Notes: generated by a model from the letters alone, not told the origin. A stretch of DNA of 64,000 nucleotides from Porticoccus sp002390525 (GCA_943846655.1 OX044352.1:1116001-1180000), one strand, 5' to 3'. Shown: positions 44,749 through 54,366, counted from the stretch's first letter. Made by a program: numbers and translations.

Positions 44749-45057
44749 CTATCGACCTCCACCAATACAGTTTGGAGATTCTGGAATATTGGAATTTGAA
44801 CTCCACTCATCTGGTGTATATGTATTTAGAGCTAATGCATGCAAACCGTTCTTTAGCTCATAGGCAAGCAACCCATAAATTATCTGGTGTCTTTTAACTA
44901 ATGATTTTTTTTCAAATAAAGCACTTACTACTAATATTTTGAAATGTGTTTCTGAATCTCTCGGAACGGAGTGCTTAAAGCTCTCGTTGTAAATCTCCAA
45001 AACAATTGGGGATAAAGAATCTTTTAATTTTTGTTCAATGTTCTGATATATTTTCAT
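44749..45057 (-). CDS. bolA: BolA family protein
   Basis: 102 residues. BolA/IbaG fold with HSVPRDSETHFKILVVSALFEKKSLVKRHQII, and the C-terminal LHALALNTYTPDEW. The conserved HxxxP and HFK elements and final CIGGGR fit BolA proper rather than IbaG. BolA works with monothiol glutaredoxin in iron-sulfur trafficking and, in E. coli, as a morphology-related regulator. It lies 35 bases upstream of the DUF4399 gene. Confidence 0.9.
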   Translation of the reverse strand: MKIYQNIEQKLKDSLSPIVLEIYNESFKHSVPRDSETHFKILVVSALFEKKSLVKRHQIIYGLLAYELKNGLHALALNTYTPDEWSSNSNIPESPNCIGGGR

Positions 45058-45165
45058 GAAGTGTAGCTGAAACCTAGTCTAAAAAATTAAAATATTATAT
45101 ATTTATAAAAATTATCGTTAGCTATTCTTGATTTACAATAGTCTATTTAAACAGCTAACGATTAA

Positions 45166-46197
45166 CTAACTAGATAAATTGGTATCTCTCGAAAATATCC
45201 TACTCCACCACTTTTTTAGTAATCTATCAATACTTGCTTCTGTGGCGAACCCTATTTTTTCTGATAAGGTTTTAGGCGTAGCATAAACTACTTTATATAC
45301 GTCTGTATCGGTTGTTTTATCAAGAAGATATTCATCGCTCGTTAATATCTCATCAACAAGGCCCTTAGTAATAGCCTCGGTACCGAGCCATACCTCACCT
45401 GTTGCTATACTGTTTATGTCCACATTCGGCCTATGTTCAGAAACAAAGTTCTTAAAAAGTCTGTGAGTGTTATCTAAGTCGTCAATAAATTTATCTCTAT
45501 CTTTTTGTGTGTTTTCCCCAAACATCGTTAATGTTCTCTTATGTGAACCAGCAGTATGTAGTTCAATATCAACATCATGTTTTTTTAATAAACGATTGAA
45601 ATTAGGTAACTGAGCAACTACACCGATTGATCCAATAAAAGAAAAAGGTGCGCACAGGATCTTATTTGCAACGCAAGCCATCATATACCCGCCACTTGCC
45701 GCAACCTTATCCACACAAATAGTCAAATATATATTTTTCTTTTTGATTCTATTAAGCTGGCTTGATGCAAAACCGTAGCCATGCACCATGCCACCTGAAC
45801 TTTCCAGCCTGACAACTACTTCGTCGTCATCTCTAGCCTGACCTAATATAGCAGTAACCTCTTCCCTGAGCTGTGAAGCTGCTGAGGCCCTAAGATCTCC
45901 CTTGAAATCAATCAAAAATATTCTTTTTTTATATAATTTAGATATCTTCAATTTTTTCTTTTCAGCTTTTCTTTGTTTTTTTACTTCTTTTTTCTCAGAC
46001 TCGCTAAGTATTGATTCCTCAAGAGATTGACTAGCTTTATTGATACTGTCATTCAAGTGGGTAACTTTAAGTTCACCTCTATTATTGAGGCGACTTTTAG
46101 CACTAAAGCTAGTCAGGCTGGATATAATAATTAAAACGACTGCCACTACAGTCACTGCTTTTGCAAAAAATAAGCCGTATTCGAATAAAAAGTCCAA
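45166..46197 (-). CDS. sohB: Inner-membrane serine protease SohB (peptidase family S49)
   Basis: 343 residues. One N-terminal membrane helix (AVTVVAVVLIIISSLTSF, ~14-31), a charged coiled-coil-prone stretch (~55-95, rich in Lys and Glu), then the S49 domain. The nucleophile Ser is in VDKVAASGGYMMACVANKI (~183), the catalytic Lys expected further along after FSFIGSIGVVAQLPN. GEVWLGTEAITKGLVDEI is the C-terminal S49 signature. Probably cleaves membrane or signal peptide remnants, by family. Confidence 0.92.
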   Translation of the reverse strand: MDFLFEYGLFFAKAVTVVAVVLIIISSLTSFSAKSRLNNRGELKVTHLNDSINKASQSLEESILSESEKKEVKKQRKAEKKKLKISKLYKKRIFLIDFKGDLRASAASQLREEVTAILGQARDDDEVVVRLESSGGMVHGYGFASSQLNRIKKKNIYLTICVDKVAASGGYMMACVANKILCAPFSFIGSIGVVAQLPNFNRLLKKHDVDIELHTAGSHKRTLTMFGENTQKDRDKFIDDLDNTHRLFKNFVSEHRPNVDINSIATGEVWLGTEAITKGLVDEILTSDEYLLDKTTDTDVYKVVYATPKTLSEKIGFATEASIDRLLKKWWSRIFSRDTNLSS

Positions 46198-46448
46198 TTG
46201 ATTAATTCTCCAAATTTTTTACCATGGATAAAATTATTACTAATTAATTATACTACTTTTAATATCAAGCATGATTATATTTATGGTAATATTTTTTAAT
46301 AAACAATTTAAAGCTAATTATAAAAGGTTTAATCTCCACTATAAAAAATCTATTGTAAGCTTTCATAAGGACTACTTTGGCATGTACAAACAAAGTGCTA
46401 ATCTATTAACTATAATCAATAATAATTAAAGAACTAAAAGGGGATCTC
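46198..46448. other. Divergent sohB-nhaB control region
   Basis: 251 AT-rich bases hold both promoters. A clear ribosome-binding site (AAGGGG) lies just before nhaB. I could not assign either promoter with confidence. Confidence 0.35.
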
Positions 46449-47960
46449 ATGTCTCAGTCAATTTTTCATGCCTACAGTAAGAATTTCTTAGGCAACTCAC
46501 CGACTTGGTATAAATACACAATTTTAGCCTTTTTGGTTATTAACCCTATAATACTTTTTAGTCCTTTGGGATCTTTTATAACTGGCTGGTGCTTAATTCT
46601 AGAGTTTATATTCTGCTTAGCTATGGCATTAAAATGCTATCCACTTCAACCAGGGGGACTCTTGGCAATTCAGGCAGTTGCCCTAGAAATGACAAGCCCT
46701 AATACAATACTTCATGAAATAGAAGGTAATCTTGAGGTGATTTTACTACTCATCTTCATGGTTGCTGGTATCTATTTCATGAGAGATCTTCTTTTATTCA
46801 CATTTACAAAGATCCTAATTAAAATCCGATCAAAAATAGTATTGTCACTATTATTCTGTTTCGCAGGTGCTATTTTGTCAGCTTTCTTGGATGCTCTTAC
46901 CGTAACTGCAGTACTTATTAGTGTTGCCATTGGTTTTTATTCTGTATATCACAAGGTTGCATCTGGTAAAAACTTGCAAGATGAAGCAGGTCACAATCAT
47001 TCAGATGATATTACTCTTCTTCCAGAAAACCAAGAAAATCTAGAGCAGTTTCGCTCCTTCTTGAGAAATTTAATTATGCATGGAGCAGTTGGAACAGCAT
47101 TAGGTGGCGTAACCACTGTTGTTGGGGAACCGCAAAATTTATTAATAGCAAAAAAAGCTGGCTGGAATTTTATGGAATTTTTCTTCATGATGGCACCTGT
47201 CACTATGCCTGTGTTGGTATGCGGTCTGTTAACGTGTGTTCTCCTAGAAAAGTTACGCTGGTTCGGATACGGCACAATACTACCTGATGCAGTAAGAGCT
47301 GTTTTAGAAGAATTTGATGTTGAGCAGTCAAAAAAACTAACAAGCAGTAACAAGGCAGCTCTTGTTATACAGGCTCTTGTTGCCCTTTTTCTAGTTATAG
47401 GACTCGCCCTACATATAGCTCCAGTTGGATTAATTGGGCTATCAGTAATTGTTTTACTTACCGCATTTAACGGAGTTATAGAGGAGCATAGACTTGGTCA
47501 CGCTTTTGAAGAAGCTTTGCCTTTTACGGCGCTACTTGTTGTATTTTTTGCAATTGTTGCGGTAATACATGATCAACACCTATTCAAGCCTATTATTGAT
47601 GCGGTACTAGCTATGGAGGTAGGTGTTCAGCCTGTGATGTTTTTTGCAGCTAATGGTATTCTTTCTGCTATAAGTGATAATGTTTTCGTTGCAACTGTAT
47701 ATATAAACGAAGTGAGGGCCGCTTTGGATGCAGGAACAATCACAAGAGATCATTTTGATTTGCTTACTATTGCTATTAACACCGGAACTAATCTTCCAAG
47801 CGTTGCGACGCCCAATGGCCAGGCTGCATTTTTGTTTTTGCTCACATCTGCTTTAGCTCCGCTTATTAGACTGTCGTACGGGAGAATGGTCTATATGGCT
47901 TTACCCTATACTATCGTTCTCTCTGTAGTAGGCTGTTGGGCTGTGATATATATGTTATAA
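46449..47960 (+). CDS. nhaB: Na+/H+ antiporter NhaB
   Basis: 503 residues with about ten to twelve membrane segments. N-terminal FLGNSPTWYKYTILAFLVINPI, the charged loop DEAGHNHSDDITLLP, the HGAVGTALGGVTTVVGEPQNLLI motif and the helix FAANGILSAISDNVFVATVYINE with the acidic residue are hallmarks of NhaB. It uses the proton gradient to expel Na+, complementing the Na+-pumping NQR complex in the same window. It converges on dnaQ with eight bases between stops. Confidence 0.96.
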   Translation: MSQSIFHAYSKNFLGNSPTWYKYTILAFLVINPIILFSPLGSFITGWCLILEFIFCLAMALKCYPLQPGGLLAIQAVALEMTSPNTILHEIEGNLEVILLLIFMVAGIYFMRDLLLFTFTKILIKIRSKIVLSLLFCFAGAILSAFLDALTVTAVLISVAIGFYSVYHKVASGKNLQDEAGHNHSDDITLLPENQENLEQFRSFLRNLIMHGAVGTALGGVTTVVGEPQNLLIAKKAGWNFMEFFFMMAPVTMPVLVCGLLTCVLLEKLRWFGYGTILPDAVRAVLEEFDVEQSKKLTSSNKAALVIQALVALFLVIGLALHIAPVGLIGLSVIVLLTAFNGVIEEHRLGHAFEEALPFTALLVVFFAIVAVIHDQHLFKPIIDAVLAMEVGVQPVMFFAANGILSAISDNVFVATVYINEVRAALDAGTITRDHFDLLTIAINTGTNLPSVATPNGQAAFLFLLTSALAPLIRLSYGRMVYMALPYTIVLSVVGCWAVIYML

Positions 47961-47968
47961 ATTATTTT

Positions 47969-48691
47969 TTAGGTTAATTTTTTCTTTAGCCATAAACATT
48001 CCCCATCGCTATCTAAGTTTATCTTAGATAGCTTTTCTTTATGAGCCAAAAGCTCTTCTTGACTAGCACGATGTATGATTAACTGAGATCTTTTTTCGCT
48101 CACACGTCTTATTTCGTTTTTGATCAGGCCATCATGAGCGTTTCTATTGGTATCAAGAGCAAAGTCAACTTGGCCACCCGTCATTAACAGGTAAACATCT
48201 GCAAGTATCTCTGCATCTAGAAGAGCGCCATGCAAGTCTCTTTTTGAGTTATCAACAAAATATCTTTTACAAAGCGCATCGAGATTATTTCTTTGCCCCG
48301 GGTGCCTCTGGCGTGCCATAACAAGCGTATCAATTACACTACATATATCATTGATACGTGTATCAATTTTATTGAGCTTAGCAAACTCATGATCGATAAA
48401 ACCTATGTCAAAGGGAGCATTATGTATTATTAATTCAGCTCCACTAATAAAATCTTGAAATTTTTCATATATAGAGGAAAAGGTTGGTTTATCTGACAGA
48501 AATTCAGTTGAGAGACCGTGCACCTCAACCGCCCCCTTATCTATATCTCTTTCAGGATTTATATACTGATGGTAGTGGTTACCGGTTAACTTTCTATCAA
48601 CTAGCTCTACGCATCCAATTTCAATGATACGATGATTTTCACTGGGTTCTAAACCAGTTGTTTCTGTATCTAGTACGATTTGTCTCGCCAT
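47969..48691 (-). CDS. dnaQ: DNA polymerase III epsilon subunit DnaQ
   Basis: 3'-5' proofreading exonuclease. 240 residues. Exo I VLDTETTGLEP with both acidic residues, Exo II IHNAPFDIGFIDHEF and Exo III HGALLDAEILADVYLLM form the DEDDh catalytic set. The C-terminal region after ~185 is the polymerase-binding tail and looks complete. It lies 62 bases downstream of rnhA, the common rnhA-dnaQ pairing. Confidence 0.96.
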   Translation of the reverse strand: MARQIVLDTETTGLEPSENHRIIEIGCVELVDRKLTGNHYHQYINPERDIDKGAVEVHGLSTEFLSDKPTFSSIYEKFQDFISGAELIIHNAPFDIGFIDHEFAKLNKIDTRINDICSVIDTLVMARQRHPGQRNNLDALCKRYFVDNSKRDLHGALLDAEILADVYLLMTGGQVDFALDTNRNAHDGLIKNEIRRVSEKRSQLIIHRASQEELLAHKEKLSKINLDSDGECLWLKKKLT

Positions 48692-48753
48692 TAATAATAG
48701 CCTTTTTTATTTATTTAAATTTTTGGGGGCTGTTGATATAGATTTAGTTAAAC

Positions 48754-49191
48754 TTAATTTTTTATCTCATCGATACCTTGATTTGCTAATTGATCTGCTA
48801 TCTCATTTTCACGGTGACCGCTATGACCTTTAACCCACTTCCAGTTAATTAAATGTTCGTTCGATACTTTTTCAAGACGCTGCCATAAATCAACATTTTT
48901 CACAGGTTTTTTATTAGCTGTTTTCCATCCACGTTTTTTCCAGCCAGGCATCCAGGTTGTTATACCCTTTCTTACATATTCAGAATCTGTAGTTAAAATG
49001 ACATCGGATCTTTCTTTTAATGATCCTAACGCTTCAATAGCAGCCAATAATTCCATTCTATTGTTTGTTGTTAGTTTATCACCGCCATAGATTTTTTTTT
49101 CATTTGTCCCATATCTTAGTAAAGCACCCCATCCACCTGGCCCAGGGTTACCTCTGCAGGCTCCATCAGTAAAAATTTCGACTTCTTTCAA
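48754..49191 (-). CDS. rnhA: Ribonuclease HI RnhA
   Basis: Cleaves RNA in RNA-DNA hybrids. 145 residues from the TTG at 49191, giving MKEVEIFTDGACRGNPGPGG; AGGAG lies six bases upstream, so this start is preferred to the ATG at 49236, which would add an unlikely basic leader. Catalytic residues: Asp in FTDGACRG, Glu in NRMELLAAIEAL, Asp in LTTDSEYVRKGI and the C-terminal Asp in NEIADQLANQG. Confidence 0.95.
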   Translation of the reverse strand: MKEVEIFTDGACRGNPGPGGWGALLRYGTNEKKIYGGDKLTTNNRMELLAAIEALGSLKERSDVILTTDSEYVRKGITTWMPGWKKRGWKTANKKPVKNVDLWQRLEKVSNEHLINWKWVKGHSGHRENEIADQLANQGIDEIKN

Positions 49192-49666
49192 ACGTATACT
49201 CCTAAGTTTTTTAACTGCGAGCCTCAAAAAAAACAAAATTTTTATTTACATCTTTTGAGATATTAAATGTTTTTCAAGCCTTATAGGCTTAGAATACTGG
49301 TCAAGGAACATATTTTTTTAAGGATAATATAAGATATACCAAATAAAATTTGATGCTTATCATTCCATGAGACCCAATATCTGCAATTATTTTACTCAAA
49401 ATATTGCATTCTTATAATATTAAATACTTTTCATATTAACTTTTTAACCAATATTGAGTCTCCCTATAAGCGGTCTCTGGTAAAAATTATCGTTCTCTTT
49501 AAATTTTTTTAGCTTACTAAATATGCTTATCATTTGTAATTCCAGCATAAAAATATTAATAGGTTAATTTAATATAGTTTTCTTCTTTGATTTATTTCAT
49601 TATTTCTTAATAACTGGTCATTTAATAGTTTATTATATAATTATGAAATAAACGATTAAGAGTTAT
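49192..49666. other. AT-rich divergent region between rnhA and gloB
   Basis: 475 bases. In many gammaproteobacteria a SAM-dependent methyltransferase gene lies between gloB and rnhA. I see no such coding sequence or recognisable remnant here, only AT-rich DNA carrying both promoters. Confidence 0.45.
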
Positions 49667-50440
49667 ATGAGTATGTCTTTTAAGATTCATGGAATTCCAT
49701 CATTTCAAGATAACTATATCTGGCTTTTTCATTCAGAAGAAACTGGATTAACTTTTATTGTTGATCCGGGTGAATCGAAACCAGTTTTTGACTTCTTGAA
49801 TAAGTTTCAATTATCGTTGGATGGAATTCTGGTTACTCACCATCATCCTGATCACATTGGTGGTATAGATGCGATACTTGAACGCTTTTCGATTCCTGTC
49901 TTTGGGACCGCTAGAATTAAACAAGCTACGAACGTAATCGCTGATAAAGAAATCATATCTTTATCTGGTCACGCATTTGAGGTTATGAGTATACCAGGGC
50001 ATACGTACGATCACGTTGCCTATTATTCAGCTGAAGAGTCTATATTATTTTGTGGTGATACTTTGTTTTCAAGTGGTTGCGGTAGACTTTTTGAAGGTAC
50101 GCCTGAACAAATGTACACATCCCTTTGCATATTGTCTACTTTGCCCTCTTCTACGAAAATATATTGTGGGCATGAATACACAGAAGCTAATACTAATTTT
50201 GCAGTAATGCTAGATCCTGATAATGAGACCTTAAAAAAATATGCAAAAGAAGTAAGAATTTTAAGAGCGAACAATAAGATTACCCTTCCTTCTACAATAG
50301 GATTGGAAAAGCAAATAAATCCTTTTTTAAGACCTAACAAAAAAAGTATTCAAGAAGCTGCTAGCTCGTATATAAAAAAAACCAATCTAACTACTAGCGA
50401 AACATTCGCAGCTATAAGGAAATGGAAGGATTCATACTAA
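49667..50440 (+). CDS. gloB: Hydroxyacylglutathione hydrolase GloB (glyoxalase II)
   Basis: Hydrolyses S-lactoylglutathione to lactate in methylglyoxal detoxification. 257 residues. Metal motif VTHHHPDHIGG, IPGHTYDHVAYY, LFCGDTLFSSGCGRLFEGT and IYCGHEYTEANTNFA supply both metal-site histidines and aspartates. The C-terminal substrate domain contains the conserved NPFLRP-type INPFLRPNKK. ATG 49667 is used; the second ATG at 49673 (MSFKIHGIPSFQDNY) is an equal alternative. Confidence 0.95.
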   Translation: MSMSFKIHGIPSFQDNYIWLFHSEETGLTFIVDPGESKPVFDFLNKFQLSLDGILVTHHHPDHIGGIDAILERFSIPVFGTARIKQATNVIADKEIISLSGHAFEVMSIPGHTYDHVAYYSAEESILFCGDTLFSSGCGRLFEGTPEQMYTSLCILSTLPSSTKIYCGHEYTEANTNFAVMLDPDNETLKKYAKEVRILRANNKITLPSTIGLEKQINPFLRPNKKSIQEAASSYIKKTNLTTSETFAAIRKWKDSY

Positions 50441-50472
50441 TATCTCAATCTTCATTAAAGGTTAATTAACTA

Positions 50473-51753
50473 GTGATAATAATGCGTACAAAAATACCAC
50501 TAATAATAATCTTGGTTGTTGTTATAACCTCAGGTTGCTCAAAGCACCAGGTCATACCGACTAGTGGTCACTCTTCATTCTCTAAATCATTTATTTATAA
50601 AAAAAATTCACATGAAAATTTGTGGATTAGACTAGAAAAAGGTTTAAAGCTCAATAAGCATTTTAACCACAGTGAGCTTGACGATAAGAAGCACTGGAAT
50701 CAAGATCACCAAAAGTATATTAATAAGATATCAGAGAACAGCAAACTATATATTTATCATATTATTAACGAGCTTGAAGCTTATAATATGCCTCTAGAGC
50801 TTGCTTTATTGCCTGCTATAGAGAGCTCTTATAATCCTTTCTCTTATTCTAATCAACATGCATCTGGTCTTTGGCAATTCATACCTCCAACAGCTAAATC
50901 ACTAAATTTAAAGCAAGACAGTTGGTACGATGGACGTCGTGATATCATTACATCAACAAAAGCCGCAATAGATTATCTTTCGTATCTTTATAAGCGCTTT
51001 AATGGTGATTGGCTCCATGCTATTGCCGCATATAATGGTGGTGAAGGGACAGTTAGAAGAGCAATAAAAAAAAATAGAAGTATGAACATGCCCACCGATT
51101 TTTGGTCTCTAGATTTACCAATAGAAACTGAATCTTATGTTCCCAGATTATTAATTTTATCAAGAATCGTAAAGAATCCCGCTAGGTATGGTATAGAGCT
51201 GCCAAAATTACAGAATAAACCATATTTTAATAACGTTAATCTGGATAGTCAGATTAATATCTATAAAGCTGCAGAGATAGCTGAAATTAATATTGATGAG
51301 ATGATTATGCTTAACCCTGGATACAAATTAGGAGTAACTCATCCTGTGTCTCCTCAAAATATCTTGTTACCTATTGGAAAAAAGAATAGTTTTTTACGTA
51401 AACTTGAAGAATTACCGAAAAAAAGCTGGTCGCCAATTAAAAGGTATCAAATCAAACGAGGTGATACACTTTCAGAAATTGCTGCAGTATACGATATAAG
51501 CCTTAAATCTCTTATGTCATTAAACGGCCTCACTGGACATATAATCCAGATTAACCAAGAGATCAAGATTCCAGGTACAGGTATTGATGAAATAAATGAG
51601 CAAAAAGAATATTTTCATATAGTTACACAAGGTGATACCTTGTGGAAAATTTCAAAAGATTATAGGATTTCGATAAAAGATATTATTAGATGGAACAGTT
51701 TAAATTTAAACCTTCCATTAAAAATTGGGATGGAACTTAAATTAAAGAAATAA
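50473..51753 (+). CDS. mltD: Membrane-bound lytic murein transglycosylase D, LysM-containing
   Basis: Cleaves peptidoglycan glycan strands. 426 residues from GTG 50473; ATG 50482 is also possible. Lipoprotein signal with lipobox VITSGCS (Cys ~23). SLT domain with catalytic Glu117 in LALLPAIESSYNP, HASGLWQFIPPTAK and IAAYNGGEGTVRRAIKKN. Two LysM repeats at the C-terminus: YQIKRGDTLSEIAAVYDIS (~330) and FHIVTQGDTLWKISKDYRI (~380). gloB-mltD adjacency is conserved. Confidence 0.94.
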   Translation: MIIMRTKIPLIIILVVVITSGCSKHQVIPTSGHSSFSKSFIYKKNSHENLWIRLEKGLKLNKHFNHSELDDKKHWNQDHQKYINKISENSKLYIYHIINELEAYNMPLELALLPAIESSYNPFSYSNQHASGLWQFIPPTAKSLNLKQDSWYDGRRDIITSTKAAIDYLSYLYKRFNGDWLHAIAAYNGGEGTVRRAIKKNRSMNMPTDFWSLDLPIETESYVPRLLILSRIVKNPARYGIELPKLQNKPYFNNVNLDSQINIYKAAEIAEINIDEMIMLNPGYKLGVTHPVSPQNILLPIGKKNSFLRKLEELPKKSWSPIKRYQIKRGDTLSEIAAVYDISLKSLMSLNGLTGHIIQINQEIKIPGTGIDEINEQKEYFHIVTQGDTLWKISKDYRISIKDIIRWNSLNLNLPLKIGMELKLKK

Positions 51754-51784
51754 TATCTCGATAAAAATGTGGCTTAAAATTCAT

Positions 51785-52039
51785 TTACTGTCTCATTGAA
51801 ACCTCATAAGCAACATCTCTAATTGTTTGCTGAGTATTTTTTTTCTTAATATTATCAGATAAATCATCGCACTTATTTTTATCCCCCTCGCATAGGTCAC
51901 ACGTGTAGTTATCTTCGTTTAATGCTGCCCCTACGCCCCCACAAGAGCCCTTCAAAGGACTTTTTCCCACGATTATACCCACAGCCATACCAATCATGAT
52001 TAAGACTAATACAAAGAAAGCAAGAAATAGCTCAAGCAT
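51785..52039 (-). CDS. nqrM: Na+-NQR maturation protein NqrM
   Basis: 84 residues. One membrane segment (LFLAFFVLVLIMIGMAVGII, ~4-23) is followed by KSPLKGSCGGVGAAL and a Cys-rich CDLCEGDKNKCDD. NqrM delivers iron for the Cys-ligated centre between NqrD and NqrE. It lies three bases after apbE, as in other NQR loci. Confidence 0.93.
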   Translation of the reverse strand: MLELFLAFFVLVLIMIGMAVGIIVGKSPLKGSCGGVGAALNEDNYTCDLCEGDKNKCDDLSDNIKKKNTQQTIRDVAYEVSMRQ

Positions 52040-52041
52040 AA

Positions 52042-53115
52042 CTATTCTCCAGTTAAATATTGGTTAAATTCTTTAGAAAAAATAGCATCAAAATTTTCAC
52101 CATTTTTTATTATTAGATATACCGATATATTATTTTCTTTTGCAACTTTTATAGCTTGCTGTGGACCTAAAACCATCATCGCTGTTGAAAATGCATCTGC
52201 CTCAGTAGCACTTTTAGCTATAACAGTCGCAGAAACGAGATTATGCTTGATTGGGTATCCACTGCGAGGATCTATCATATGTGAATATCTGCTTCCATCC
52301 TTTTCAAAATAATTACGATAGTCTCCTGAGGTTGCTAAACCTGAGTCCGTTATTTGTATCACCCCTTGTGCTCCAGTTTGAATAAAATGTGGTTTCTCAA
52401 TAGCTATGATCCAATTAGTTCCGTTTGCATTATTTCCCTTCATTCTTAATTCGCCGCCAATCTCTACAAGATAGTTCTCTATTTTATAACCATCGAGCAA
52501 TCTTGCTGTATAATCAACAGCATAACCTTTTGCGATCGCTGAAAGATCTATTTTTATATCAGCAAGTCGTGTGACTAAATTCTTTTCTTTATCAATTAAT
52601 AACTTGTTGAGTCCAATTAAATTTAAAAGGCTAGCGATTTGTTGATCATTGGGTATTTTTTGTGCAGATAATTGAGGTCCAAAACCCCAAAGATTTACTA
52701 GTGAGGCAACCGTAGGATCAAACGAGCCATTTGTCTTTATGTATACATCTTGTGCTATTGCTAGAACATTCATCATATCTGATGAAACAATTTGAGGGAC
52801 ATTAATAGGAGATTCATTCAAAATCATTAGCTCAGAGGATTTGTCATAAGTAGTAAAAATTTTATTTATACTTTGAAGTTTAGTGTCTATCAATTTTTCC
52901 ATGCCAGGGATAATTCTTTTTGACGAAATTATTTTTACTTCGTATGTAGTGCCCATAACTGACCCTGAATAAATTATTTCAGAATTAGAGGGCTCACACC
53001 CACTGACTAAAGTTACGGCTAATAAGGAAAGAAAAATATACGTATATTTTTTTAGTAGTAATAGAAAAAACGAGGCCAAAGGCCTCGTTACGATTTCTTT
53101 TTGAAGAGCAGGCAT
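52042..53115 (-). CDS. apbE: FAD:protein FMN transferase ApbE
   Basis: Attaches FMN covalently to threonine residues of NqrB and NqrC. 357 residues from ATG 53115, four bases after the nqrF stop. A basic stretch then hydrophobic YIFLSLLAVTLVSGC is a lipoprotein signal (lipobox VSGC). Core motifs: SGSVMGTTYEVKI, FDPTVASLVNLWGFG, KIDLSAIAKGYAVD, YLVEIGGELRMKG, GDYRNYFEKDG, HMIDPRSGYPI and TEADAFSTAMMVLG with metal ligands. A terminator-like hairpin lies inside codons 9-17 (see separate entry), so the true start and translation control are uncertain. The frame is open to 53166. Confidence 0.9.
   Translation of the reverse strand: MPALQKEIVTRPLASFFLLLLKKYTYIFLSLLAVTLVSGCEPSNSEIIYSGSVMGTTYEVKIISSKRIIPGMEKLIDTKLQSINKIFTTYDKSSELMILNESPINVPQIVSSDMMNVLAIAQDVYIKTNGSFDPTVASLVNLWGFGPQLSAQKIPNDQQIASLLNLIGLNKLLIDKEKNLVTRLADIKIDLSAIAKGYAVDYTARLLDGYKIENYLVEIGGELRMKGNNANGTNWIIAIEKPHFIQTGAQGVIQITDSGLATSGDYRNYFEKDGSRYSHMIDPRSGYPIKHNLVSATVIAKSATEADAFSTAMMVLGPQQAIKVAKENNISVYLIIKNGENFDAIFSKEFNQYLTGE
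53065..53089 (-). terminator. Terminator-like hairpin after nqrF, inside the apbE 5' coding region
   Basis: A perfect 9-bp stem AACGAGGCC/GGCCTCGTT with a three-base loop, followed on the minus strand by a T run. It is 30 bases after the nqrF stop. It also falls within apbE codons if apbE starts at 53115, encoding part of VTRPLASFF. It could end most nqr transcripts and lower apbE and nqrM expression. Confidence 0.8.
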
Positions 53116-53119
53116 AAAG

Positions 53120-54343
53120 CTAACCACCAAAATCGTCAAGAAATATATTATCACGCTCAACACCAAGATCTGTAAGCATTGAAATAACAGCTGAGTTCAT
53201 CATAGGCGGTCCACACATATAATACTCACAATCCTCTGGAGCGGGATGATCTTTTAGGTAGTTTTCGTATAAAACGTTATGAATAAAGCCCTCATGGCCG
53301 CCCCATTTATCTTCTGGTTGAGCGTCAGATAACGCGAGATGCCAATCAAAATTATCATTTTCTCGAGCAAGAGTGTCATACTCGTCATTATAAAAACATT
53401 CTCTTAGTGATCTAGCGCCATACCAAAATGAGATTTTTCTATCTGTTTTCAAGCGACGGAGTTGATCAAACAAATGTGAGCGCATTGGTGCCATTCCAGC
53501 ACCACCTCCAATAAAGACCATTTCTGTTGAGGTATCCTTAGCAAAAAACTCACCGAAAGGACCAAAGACATTAACTTTATCGCCTGGTTTTAAATTGAAT
53601 GCCCAAGAAGACATAACTCCTGGAGGTATACCTTCTGTTCCTGGTGGTGGAGTTGCACAACGTATATTAAACTTAACTATTCCTTTTTCTTCTGGATAGT
53701 TAGCCATCGAATATGCTCTAATTACCGTCTCATCTACTATTGACTCATGGTTGAAAAACCCAAATCGCTCCCAATCTTGTCGGTACTCTTCCTCGATATC
53801 AAATTCACTATATTTGACATGATGTGGGGGACACTCAAGCTGCACATAACCACCGGCTCTGAAGTCTACGCTTTCTCCGTCTGGTAGTCTTAAAGTTAAC
53901 TCTTTGATAAAAGTAGCAACGTTTGGGTTTGCTTCTACTGTACATTCCCACTGTTTAACACCAAAAATTTCTTCTGGAACAACAACCTTCATATCTTGTT
54001 TTACTGCTGTTTGGCAGGAAAGTCTCCATCCATCACTAGCTTCTCTTTTGGAGAAATGTGATTCCTCAGTTGGGAGCATTGAGCCGCCGCCTTCTGTGAC
54101 AATGCATCTACATTGAGCGCATGTACCTCCACCCCCGCAAGCAGACGCTAAAAACAATCCAGCATTGGATAAAGTCAACAAAAGTTTGTCCCCTGCTGGA
54201 ACAGTGATATTTTTTTCGCCATTAATGTCAATTGTTACAAGTCCGGAACTAACTAATTTTGCACGAGCAGCCAGAATAAAAGCAACCAAAGCTAACACTA
54301 CCGCTGTGAACATAGCAACGCCAAGCAAAATCTCTAAATTCAT
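53120..54343 (-). CDS. nqrF: Na+-NQR subunit F (NADH dehydrogenase, FAD and 2Fe-2S)
   Basis: Electron input subunit oxidising NADH. 407 residues. One membrane anchor (~5-26), then a 2Fe-2S ferredoxin domain with ACGGGGTCAQCRC (Cys69, Cys75, Cys78) and Cys110. The FAD domain has RAYSMANYPEEKG and the NADH site GGGAGMAPMRSHLF. The C-terminus carries EYYMCGPPMMN and LDDFGG. Spacing of Cys residues matches Vibrio NqrF. Confidence 0.97.
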   Translation of the reverse strand: MNLEILLGVAMFTAVVLALVAFILAARAKLVSSGLVTIDINGEKNITVPAGDKLLLTLSNAGLFLASACGGGGTCAQCRCIVTEGGGSMLPTEESHFSKREASDGWRLSCQTAVKQDMKVVVPEEIFGVKQWECTVEANPNVATFIKELTLRLPDGESVDFRAGGYVQLECPPHHVKYSEFDIEEEYRQDWERFGFFNHESIVDETVIRAYSMANYPEEKGIVKFNIRCATPPPGTEGIPPGVMSSWAFNLKPGDKVNVFGPFGEFFAKDTSTEMVFIGGGAGMAPMRSHLFDQLRRLKTDRKISFWYGARSLRECFYNDEYDTLARENDNFDWHLALSDAQPEDKWGGHEGFIHNVLYENYLKDHPAPEDCEYYMCGPPMMNSAVISMLTDLGVERDNIFLDDFGG

Positions 54344-54366
54344 GTATTTTTTCTCCCTAGCTATTA

